Assembly (NCBI RefSeq): GCF_003311635.1
Contig: NZ_QEXL01000002.1
Location: 124,001 to 188,000 of the forward strand
Source of the DNA: Novacetimonas cocois
Lineage (GTDB): Bacteria > Pseudomonadota > Alphaproteobacteria > Acetobacterales > Acetobacteraceae
Direction of reading: 5' to 3'
DNA: 64,000 nucleotides
A program made the translations under genes and the position numbers. Shown here piece by piece: positions 38,427-46,006 of this stretch (positions are counted from its first letter, which is position 1; each line of letters opens with the position of its first letter). Below the pieces are notes generated by a model, which did no database searches, had not been told where the DNA came from, and saw only the letters and a list, made by a program, of their open reading frames with translations.

Positions 38427-39827
38427 ATGATCAACAGGCTTAAGGTGACTTTCGGCGCGGCAGCGCTTAGTCTGCTGGCTGGCACAGCATTGGCGCAGAC
38501 GCCCGATGCCGAGCTGGTCCAGAAAGGGGCATATGTCGCAAGGCTGGGTGACTGCGTGGCATGTCATACGGCCCTGCATGGAACGGCATATGCCGGCGGG
38601 CTCGAAATCAAGAGCCCGATCGGGACAATCTACTCGACGAACATTACCCCCGATCCGACGTACGGTATCGGCCGCTATACTTACGAGGAATTTGACGAAG
38701 CCGTTCGTCATGGCATCCGCAAGGATGGTTCCACGCTGTATCCGGCGATGCCCTATCCTTCCTTCTCCCGCATGACGAAGGAAGATACCCGCGCCCTGTA
38801 TGCATATTTCATGCATGGCGTGCAGCCGGTGGCGCAGCCGGACAAGCAGCCCGAGATTTCGTGGCCGATGTCCATGCGCTGGCCGCTGTCGATCTGGCGC
38901 ATGATGTTCTCTCCCTCGCCCAAGGATTTCACGCCGGCTCCCGGTACGGATCCTGAGGTCGCACGGGGCGAATATCTCGTGACGGGCGCCGGGCATTGCG
39001 GTGCGTGTCATACCCCGCGTGGCTTTGCCATGCAGGAAAAGGCCCTGGATGCTTCGGGTGGTCCCGACTTCCTGGCCGGTGGCGCGCCCATCGACAACTG
39101 GGTTGCCCCCAGCCTGCGTAACGACCCGAACGTGGGTCTGGGACGCTGGTCCGAGGACGACATCTACCTCTTCCTGAAGTCCGGCCGTATCGATCATTCG
39201 GCTGTCTTCGGCGGAATGGGCGATGTCGTGGCGTGGAGCACGCAGTACTTCACCGATGACGACCTGCATGCCATCGCGAAATACCTGAAGAGCCTGCCGC
39301 CGGTCCCGCCGTCACAGGCCCCGTACACCTATGACGCGACCACGGCGAACACGCTGGCGTCCGGTAATTTCGCGAACATTCCGGGTGCCGATACCTACGT
39401 CAAGGAATGCGCCATCTGTCACCGTAACGATGGTGGTGGCGTGCCGCGCATGTTCCCGCCGCTGGCTGGAAACCCGGTTGTCGTGACCGACGATCCGACC
39501 TCGCTGGTGAACGTGATCGCGCATGGTGGCGTCCTGCCGCCGAGCAACTGGGCACCGTCCGCCGTGGCGATGCCGGGTTACAGCAAGACGCTGTCGGCAC
39601 AGCAGATCGCGGATGTCGTCAACTTCATCCGCACCAGCTGGGGCAACAAGGCGCAGGGCACTGTCTCCGCCGCCGATGTGGCCAAGCTGCGCGATACGGG
39701 GGCCCCGGTCTCCAGCGCGGGCTGGAACTCCACCAGCAGTGGCTGGCTTGTCTTCCAGCCGCAGCCTTACGGCCATGGCTGGACGTTTGCTCCGCAGACG
39801 CATACTGGTGTGGACAACGCTCAGTAA
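38427..39827 (+). CDS. adhB: PQQ alcohol dehydrogenase, triheme cytochrome c subunit II
   Basis: The 466-residue periplasmic cytochrome carries electrons from AdhA to ubiquinone and anchors the complex to the membrane. It has a signal peptide (cut after GTALA, near residue 23) and three haem c sites: CVACH (43-47), CGACH (near 195) and CAICH (near 330). Such three-haem AdhB proteins are a hallmark of acetic acid bacteria. ATG 38427 is chosen because MINRLKVTFGAAALSLLAG is the usual N-terminus; Met codons at 38412 and 38415 are in frame. A strong terminator follows, so adhA-adhB is a two-gene unit. The small subunit gene is not here. Confidence 0.98.
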   Translation: MINRLKVTFGAAALSLLAGTALAQTPDAELVQKGAYVARLGDCVACHTALHGTAYAGGLEIKSPIGTIYSTNITPDPTYGIGRYTYEEFDEAVRHGIRKDGSTLYPAMPYPSFSRMTKEDTRALYAYFMHGVQPVAQPDKQPEISWPMSMRWPLSIWRMMFSPSPKDFTPAPGTDPEVARGEYLVTGAGHCGACHTPRGFAMQEKALDASGGPDFLAGGAPIDNWVAPSLRNDPNVGLGRWSEDDIYLFLKSGRIDHSAVFGGMGDVVAWSTQYFTDDDLHAIAKYLKSLPPVPPSQAPYTYDATTANTLASGNFANIPGADTYVKECAICHRNDGGGVPRMFPPLAGNPVVVTDDPTSLVNVIAHGGVLPPSNWAPSAVAMPGYSKTLSAQQIADVVNFIRTSWGNKAQGTVSAADVAKLRDTGAPVSSAGWNSTSSGWLVFQPQPYGHGWTFAPQTHTGVDNAQ

Positions 39828-39863
39828 GACCGATCGGTTTCATACCGATTGCGATTATCAGGG

Positions 39864-39893
39864 ACCGCCGCAGACACTGTCTGCGGCGGTTTT
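39864..39893 (+). terminator. Intrinsic terminator after adhB
   Basis: ACCGCCGCAGACA and TGTCTGCGGCGGT form a perfect 13-bp stem around one base, followed by TTTCTT. Confidence 0.93.
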
Positions 39894-39952
39894 CTTATGC
39901 GCGCCAATCATTCACACTGCGGGGGTAGACAGGCTGTGATAAAGGAACCCCC

Positions 39953-40657
39953 ATGCAACGCATCGTTGTCCTTACCGGCGCGGGAATAAGCCAGGAATCC
40001 GGCCTTCAGACCTTTCGGGGGGAAGACGGGTTATGGAACCACGAACGGATCAGCGACATCTGCACGCCAGAGGGGTTCGCGCGCGATCCCCTGCGGGTGG
40101 ACCGTTTCTATAACGGCCTGCGCGCCGGACTGGCCCATGTGCATCCCAATGCCGCCCACAAGGCGCTTGCCCGGCTGGAGGAATGTTCGAATGCCGGCAC
40201 GTGGGATGGGGAACTGCTGATTGTCACGCAGAACATCGACGATCTGCATGAACGCGCCGGCAGCCGCAACATCATCCACATGCATGGTGAACTGATGCGC
40301 GTCCGCTGCACCAGCTGTGGCGCGACCCCGCCATGGCATACCGACTGCCTGCCCCAGACCCCATGCCCGACCTGCCATCGTCCGACATTGCGGCCCGATG
40401 TCGTCTGGTTTGGCGAAATTCCCTACCACATGGACCGGATCGACCGGGCGCTGCGCCAATGCGACCTTTTCGTCGCAATCGGGACATCCGGCGTGGTCTA
40501 TCCGGCTGCGGGATTTGTCCAACTTGCAGGCACGCATGCCGATACGATGGAATTCAACATGGAACCATCCGCCGGCAACGCCCTGTTTGACCAGGCGATC
40601 CTTGGCCCCGCCACGAAAACGGTTCCCCTGTGGGTCCGGGATCTCCTCAACGGATGA
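39953..40657 (+). CDS. cobB: NAD-dependent protein deacylase, sirtuin family
   Basis: The 234-residue protein has the sirtuin fold motifs: VLTGAGISQESGLQTFRG near residue 5, TQNIDDLHERAGSRNIIHMHGEL around residues 91-112 (catalytic His in HMHG), and four zinc Cys in CTSC (near 119) and CPTC (near 138). It removes acyl groups from lysine with NAD. AAAGGAACCCCC precedes the start. It overlaps the uracil-DNA-glycosylase-like gene by 4 bp (ATGA). Substrate proteins are unknown; in many bacteria it acts on acetyl-CoA synthetase, which could be relevant to acetate. Confidence 0.95.
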   Translation: MQRIVVLTGAGISQESGLQTFRGEDGLWNHERISDICTPEGFARDPLRVDRFYNGLRAGLAHVHPNAAHKALARLEECSNAGTWDGELLIVTQNIDDLHERAGSRNIIHMHGELMRVRCTSCGATPPWHTDCLPQTPCPTCHRPTLRPDVVWFGEIPYHMDRIDRALRQCDLFVAIGTSGVVYPAAGFVQLAGTHADTMEFNMEPSAGNALFDQAILGPATKTVPLWVRDLLNG

Positions 40658-41277
40658 CACGTCCCGTTTCCTCCGCCGGCGCGGATCCCGACGCGCAGGG
40701 ACCGGATGATGCGCTGGAACGGCTGGTGCGTGAAATCCGCGCCTGCACCGCCTGTGCCCACGTGCTGCCACTGGGTCCGCGCCCTGTCCTGCATGTCTCC
40801 CCCACCGCGCGGATCCTGATTGCCAGTCAGGCCCCCGGCACCCGCGTCCATGAAACGGGACAGTCCTTCAACGATGCGTCGGGGGACCGCCTGCGAGGAT
40901 GGCTTGATATAGACCGGGCGACATTTTACGACTCCAGCCGCATCGCCATCATGCCCATGGGAATGTGTTATCCCGGCCGGATGCCCAAGGGGGGCGACAG
41001 GCCGCCACGTCGCGAATGCGCCCCGTTATGGCGCGACAGGGTGCTGGCGCTGATGCCCGACATCCGCCTGACGCTGCTGGTCGGATCCTATGCCCAGACC
41101 CATGTGCTGGGACCGGGCAGGGTGGAGGACCGCGTGCGGCACTATCGTGATTTCCTGCCGCGCTATTTCCCCCTGCCCCATCCCTCGTGGCGGACGGGCG
41201 CATGGGAACGCCGCTCCCCATGGTTCGGGGCCGAGGTGCTGCCGGCGCTCCGCACGGCGGTGCATGCGTTGCTGTGA
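40654..41277 (+). CDS. Uracil-DNA glycosylase family protein
   Basis: The 207-residue protein begins with a CTAC pair (CxxC, near residue 30) and ILIASQAPGTRVHETGQSF, similar to the motif I region (GxxPG) of UDG families with an Fe-S cluster. Two more Cys are in MGMCYPG and RRECAPLW, and the C-terminal LPHPSWR is the family HPS motif. Base excision of uracil or a related base is the likely activity, with exact specificity unknown. ATG 40654 overlaps the sirtuin stop (ATGA), so they are co-translated. The Cys pattern supports but does not prove a cluster. Confidence 0.82.
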   Translation: MTRPVSSAGADPDAQGPDDALERLVREIRACTACAHVLPLGPRPVLHVSPTARILIASQAPGTRVHETGQSFNDASGDRLRGWLDIDRATFYDSSRIAIMPMGMCYPGRMPKGGDRPPRRECAPLWRDRVLALMPDIRLTLLVGSYAQTHVLGPGRVEDRVRHYRDFLPRYFPLPHPSWRTGAWERRSPWFGAEVLPALRTAVHALL

Positions 41278-41281
41278 ACGG

Positions 41282-42019
41282 TCAGTGGCCCATCTGCGCG
41301 ATGTTATGGGCCATGGACATGACGACCCCCTGCACGCCGGTAATCAGGATCTGCACCCCGATCGACAGCAGGATCAGCGCCACCAGACGCGATACGATAC
41401 GCGTGCCCGTCGTGCCCAGCAGGGTCATGAGCTGATCGGCATAGGCATAGGCGATCCAGATGATGCAGGCCACGGCCAGGGCCGCCAGCGACAGGATGCC
41501 ATAGAACATGACGGTGCTGCCGCCTGTGGATCCTTCGGAACTGAGCGCGATGGCGACCGCAATCGTGCCGGGACCGACGGTAAAAGGCATCGTCAGCGGA
41601 AAGAACGCCAGTTCCATCCCGTTCGTGCGCGTGGCACTCAGGCCGCCCTGGCTTGCCTGCGCCTGCTTGCGCGCTTCCTCCGTTTCCGGCGCCTGAAGCA
41701 GCGCCCATGCCCGTACCGCCACGACCAGCCCGCCGGCAATCCGCAGGGCATCGATCGTGATGCCGAAGAAGGACAGGATGGTCCCCCCCATCCAGATGGA
41801 GGCAATCATCAGCATGGCGGAATAAAATGCCACCTTGCGCGCCAGCGCCAGACATTCCGCACGGCTGCGCCCATCGGTGACCTGCGCGAAAATCAGCGCG
41901 GCCCCCAGCGGATTGACGATGGAAAACAGCGCCGGGAACGCCATCAGGAACGCACCCGATGCGCTGGTCAGGCCGATGGGGACGCTCAGGTGGGTCAGGA
42001 CGTCATGGGAAACAGCCAC
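41282..42019 (-). CDS. MarC family membrane protein
   Basis: The 245-residue protein has six hydrophobic helices. Family stretches are FSIVNPLGAALIF near residue 32 and MELAFFPLTMPFTVGPGTIA near residue 131. MarC proteins were once linked to multiple antibiotic resistance, but their transport role is not established. The start is GTG 42019, preceded by AAGG. It converges with the uracil-DNA-glycosylase-like gene with a 4-bp gap. Confidence 0.9.
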   Translation of the reverse strand: MAVSHDVLTHLSVPIGLTSASGAFLMAFPALFSIVNPLGAALIFAQVTDGRSRAECLALARKVAFYSAMLMIASIWMGGTILSFFGITIDALRIAGGLVVAVRAWALLQAPETEEARKQAQASQGGLSATRTNGMELAFFPLTMPFTVGPGTIAVAIALSSEGSTGGSTVMFYGILSLAALAVACIIWIAYAYADQLMTLLGTTGTRIVSRLVALILLSIGVQILITGVQGVVMSMAHNIAQMGH

Positions 42020-42144
42020 GCTTCATACCTTTTCTCGGCAGAACCAGTTGTCAACGCCGCTGGCATCCGTCCCGGAACGGGCATGATTTATGCAGCATCT
42101 TTTCAGGAACATGCCTTATCCGCCAAATCGCGCCGCATCCACCC

Positions 42145-44220
42145 CTACGTGCGCATAAGCGACTGCAGCAGTCGCGCATCTTCCGGCCGGGCACACAGAT
42201 ACAGGGACTCGTCCTCTTCCGGCCCTGCCGTCGATGACCCGATCGTGACAGGCCACGCCGTCAGGCCCAGCCCGTTATAGACCGACAGGAACATTGACCC
42301 CACGCACCAGAAGGCGGCCTGCCGTCCTTCCTGCACCGCCAGATCACGCAGCCACCAGATCGCGGAGACACAGTCCTGCGCATTGCCCGCCGGATCGCCC
42401 AGGCCGATCAGGAACGTCCCCCGCCGCACGAACGGCAGCAGCGCCTGTCCCCGCGCGCCCACAATCAGGCCCGCGGGCACCCAGTCTTTTCCCACCGCGT
42501 CGATCGCATGGTCCAGCATGCGGTAACGCGCTTCTCCCTCGCCATCCCACGGCACGATGGCGATCCGGCCCGGGCGGATCAGGCGCATGATCATCAGCAG
42601 TCCCAGCATGACCGCCAGCCCCATCGTCCAGCGTCCCACCCCGGAGGACGAGGCGAACAGCATGATTTCCCACCAGCTGCCGCCCATCTCGTCATCCGGC
42701 CCGGCGCAGGCCAGCACCACCACGCAGGCGATCAGCAGCAGCAGGGACATGATCGTGGGAAAGGACAGCGGTTCGCTCAACACCCGCGCATGGCGGTAAT
42801 AGGAACTCCGGAAGGGCGCGATCAGGATCGCCACCAGCGCCGGCAGGGCCGGAATGATGATGGGCGATCCACGCAGCAGGGTCAGCCCCGCCGCCGTTAC
42901 CAGCAGGCCCAGCGTCACCTTCCATGCCAGCGTCACACGCTGCGACAGGCCAATCGCCAGCCCGATCAGGGCAACCCCGATCAGGGACAGCAGGTAATCC
43001 CCCGCCATGCCGAACAGGCCATGCAGCCGGCCCGCCGCGTTATCCCATGTTTCGGGGTCCAGAATCGTCAGCGCGATCAGCACGCCACCACACAGCGATA
43101 CCGCCCCCGTCGCCACGGCTACGGAAAAATCGGCCTCGCTTTCGCGGATCACGACACTGGGCCGCATCGTCCGGGGACCGCGCACGGGTGTCCCCTGCGC
43201 GGCCTTGCGCGACAGCAGCACGGCATCGCCACGCAGGAACAGTTCATGCCCCGCGAACATCACCCCGGCGATGAACAGCGGGATGATGTAATAGAACAGG
43301 CGAAAAATCAGGATCGCCGTGATGATGCGCGGCGCGGGCATGTAGCTTCCCAGCGCCAGCATCATCGCCCCGTCGAAAACCCCCAGCCCCCCCGGCACGC
43401 TGGCCACCAGCCCGGCGGTATAGGACGCGATGTAGATCGCAAGGAACACGCCATATCCCAGCCCCGGCGCATCAGGCAGGAAGATGTAGGCAATGGCTGC
43501 CGTCGCCGCGACCTCGGCCGCGGAGACGACCGTCTGCGCCACCGCCATGGAGGACGAGGGAAAGGTGATGGTCCAGCGCCACAGCGTGACCTCGTTCAGG
43601 CGGCGTCCCATCAGGATATACAGCCCGACACCACCCCACAGCAGCAGCCCGATCGCCTGCAGCACAAGATGCGGCAGGCGCGCGCCCACCACCGGCACCA
43701 TCTCCGGCTCCCACAGCAGGACGCCGCCGATCAGGACGGCCGCACCCAGCAGGTAGGTGGCGGAGCAGAAGGCGATGATCTGCGCGACCTCAAGCGGGCG
43801 CAGGCCCCAGTTGCCATACAGCCGGAAACGCACGGCCGCGCCGGAAATGGCCGAAAAGCCGAGGTTATGCGACAGGACATAGGAACAGAATGCCGCAAAG
43901 GCCGTGCGCCTGAACGGCATCGTGTGCCCGATCTGCCGTACCGCAAGCCAGTCGTAAAATGACAGGACGGTATAGGACAGGACCGTCATGCCCGCCCCCG
44001 CCCACAACGTGGTGTGTGGAATGCCAGCCAGCGCCCGGCGGATGTCCATCCAGTGCAGGTTGCGCATTTCGCGCTGCACCACGATGATGGCGGCGATCAT
44101 CAGCAGCAGCCCCATCGCGTGGGGCAGATGCCGCAGCAGCCTGCGCCATCCCGTCCTGCCCTTTCCCTCCGCACAGGGAGGGGGCGTGGGCGGACGTGAT
44201 GGGGAAGGACCGGACGTCAC
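42145..44220 (-). CDS. MprF-like membrane protein with shortened DUF2156 domain
   Basis: The 691-residue protein has about 14 membrane helices, starting near residue 35, in the layout of the MprF flippase region. Family marks include SHNLGFSAISGAAVRFRLYG and AGLVASVPGGLGVFDGAM. Complete MprF proteins (about 840-870 residues) end in a two-lobe GNAT-like domain that adds lysine or alanine to phosphatidylglycerol. Here the soluble C-terminus is only about 130 residues and resembles the first lobe alone (TFLIGLGDPAG, AFWCVGSMFLSVYNGLGL). Synthase activity is therefore doubtful. The gene is 40 bp downstream of lysyl-tRNA synthetase on the same strand, the enzyme that would make its tRNA substrate. 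Confidence 0.85.
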   Translation of the reverse strand: MTSGPSPSRPPTPPPCAEGKGRTGWRRLLRHLPHAMGLLLMIAAIIVVQREMRNLHWMDIRRALAGIPHTTLWAGAGMTVLSYTVLSFYDWLAVRQIGHTMPFRRTAFAAFCSYVLSHNLGFSAISGAAVRFRLYGNWGLRPLEVAQIIAFCSATYLLGAAVLIGGVLLWEPEMVPVVGARLPHLVLQAIGLLLWGGVGLYILMGRRLNEVTLWRWTITFPSSSMAVAQTVVSAAEVAATAAIAYIFLPDAPGLGYGVFLAIYIASYTAGLVASVPGGLGVFDGAMMLALGSYMPAPRIITAILIFRLFYYIIPLFIAGVMFAGHELFLRGDAVLLSRKAAQGTPVRGPRTMRPSVVIRESEADFSVAVATGAVSLCGGVLIALTILDPETWDNAAGRLHGLFGMAGDYLLSLIGVALIGLAIGLSQRVTLAWKVTLGLLVTAAGLTLLRGSPIIIPALPALVAILIAPFRSSYYRHARVLSEPLSFPTIMSLLLLIACVVVLACAGPDDEMGGSWWEIMLFASSSGVGRWTMGLAVMLGLLMIMRLIRPGRIAIVPWDGEGEARYRMLDHAIDAVGKDWVPAGLIVGARGQALLPFVRRGTFLIGLGDPAGNAQDCVSAIWWLRDLAVQEGRQAAFWCVGSMFLSVYNGLGLTAWPVTIGSSTAGPEEDESLYLCARPEDARLLQSLMRT

Positions 44221-44260
44221 GGGAAATACGCTGCCATCAAACGGACAAGTCCTGACGCGC

Positions 44261-45877
44261 CTACGATTGGTCGGCCTGCGATACGCTGCGGGTCAGGGCG
44301 GCCTCGATCAGGGCAATGGTTTCGCTGACGCCATACAGCGCAATGAAAATTCCGAAACGCGGTCCTTCCTTCTGTCCCAGCAGAACTTCGTAAAGACAGC
44401 CGAACCAGCTTCGCAGGGGTTCGAACTGATGACGCTTGCCAATCTCGAACACAAGGTTCTGATAATCATCCGGCGTGGCGGCCGAACCTTCCATCCCGCG
44501 CAGCGCATCCGCCAGGTCGGACAGTGCCGCGCGTTCCTTGCCCTCGGGCGCGCGATAGCTTTTCGTGGGGCGCACGAAATCGGCGTAATAGACGATCGCG
44601 TGATCCACCAGCCGCGCCAGCATGGGGAAGCGTTCGGGCGTGGCGTCGGGGTCGTAGCGCTGGATGAATTTCCACAGCACGTCCGGCGTTTCGGCATTGG
44701 CAACGCTGGCAAGGTTCAGCAGCATGCTGAACGTGACCGGGCTGCCCGCGTCATCGGGAATCCGGCCGCCATGAATGAACCATGCCGCATTGGTCCATAG
44801 CGTGGGGTCCTGCACCGCCTGTGCCGTGCGTGCGCGGGTGACATTGGCAAGGTATTCATCCGTCGCCTTGGGGATCACGTCGAAAAACAGCCGCTTTGCC
44901 CGCTGCGGGGCGTTGAACATGTATTGCCCCAGACTTTCGGGCGGGGCGTAACGCAGCCATTCCTCCACCGAAATGCCGTTACCCTTCGACTTGGAAATCT
45001 TCTGCCCGTTTTCATCAAGGAACAGTTCATAGGTCAGGCCCGCGGGCGCGCTTCCGCCAAGGATACGGCAGATCTTGCCCGACAGGCGCACGCTGTCGAT
45101 CAGATCCTTGCCCGACATCTCGTAATCGACGCCCAGCGCGTACCACCGCATGGCCCAGTCGGCCTTCCACTGCATCTTGGCATGGCCGCCCGTCACCGGG
45201 GTCTCGAACGTCTCGCCTTCGTCATCGGTCCAGCGCACGGTGCCCGCCATGGGGTCGATCGCATCCATGCGGACCTGCATCACCTGCCCGGTGCGCGGAT
45301 GGATCGGCAGGACGGGGGAATAGGTGGCGCGGCGTTCCGCACCCAGCGTCGGCGCGATGACATCCACGATCTTGTCATGCACCTCCAGCACGCGACGCAG
45401 GGCGGCGTCGAAACGGCCGTCCTCGTAATACCGCGTGGACGAGGCGAATTCGTAATCGAAGCCGAAACTGTCAAGAAAGGCCCGCAGACGCGCGTTGTTG
45501 TGGGCCGCGAACGATTCATGCGTGCCAAACGGATCGGGCACCCGCGACAGCGGCTTGCCGATGAACTGGCGCAGCATGTCCTGGTTGGGAACGTTGTCGG
45601 GCACCTTTCGCAGGGCGTCCATGTCATCGGAAAATGCCAGCAGGCGCGTCGGCTTTCCGGTCATGGCGGTAAAGGCCTGACGGACCCATGACGTGCGCGC
45701 GACCTCGCCAAACGTGCCGATATGCGGCAGGCCCGACGGACCATAGCCGGTTTCCAGAAGGACCGGCCGTTCGGCGCTGACGGGTCTGTCGCCGACATGG
45801 GCCGCGAGTTTGGCGGCTTCCTCGAAAGGCCATGCCTTGGGCAGGGGAGAGGAGGGAATGCGATGCTGTTCTGACAT
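44261..45877 (-). CDS. lysS: Lysyl-tRNA synthetase, class I
   Basis: This is the class I (archaeal-type) LysRS found in many Alphaproteobacteria in place of the class II enzyme. The 538-residue length is typical. The HIGH-like motif is HIGT (52-55) in GYGPSGLPHIGTFGEVART, and the KMSKS loop is KISKSKGN (293-300). The C-terminal helical bundle lies in the last 180 residues. It is divergent from the helicase gene and is followed by the MprF-like gene. Confidence 0.96.
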   Translation of the reverse strand: MSEQHRIPSSPLPKAWPFEEAAKLAAHVGDRPVSAERPVLLETGYGPSGLPHIGTFGEVARTSWVRQAFTAMTGKPTRLLAFSDDMDALRKVPDNVPNQDMLRQFIGKPLSRVPDPFGTHESFAAHNNARLRAFLDSFGFDYEFASSTRYYEDGRFDAALRRVLEVHDKIVDVIAPTLGAERRATYSPVLPIHPRTGQVMQVRMDAIDPMAGTVRWTDDEGETFETPVTGGHAKMQWKADWAMRWYALGVDYEMSGKDLIDSVRLSGKICRILGGSAPAGLTYELFLDENGQKISKSKGNGISVEEWLRYAPPESLGQYMFNAPQRAKRLFFDVIPKATDEYLANVTRARTAQAVQDPTLWTNAAWFIHGGRIPDDAGSPVTFSMLLNLASVANAETPDVLWKFIQRYDPDATPERFPMLARLVDHAIVYYADFVRPTKSYRAPEGKERAALSDLADALRGMEGSAATPDDYQNLVFEIGKRHQFEPLRSWFGCLYEVLLGQKEGPRFGIFIALYGVSETIALIEAALTRSVSQADQS

Positions 45878-46006
45878 GGGCCCGAAAGCTATGAATTGCG
45901 GAAAGGCAGGTCAATCACCACCTTACACCATAATCGGCGCCAAAGATAATTTACGTTACATGGAACTGGCGACATCGCGGGTCATGTGCCCTATATGTTC
46001 ACCATC

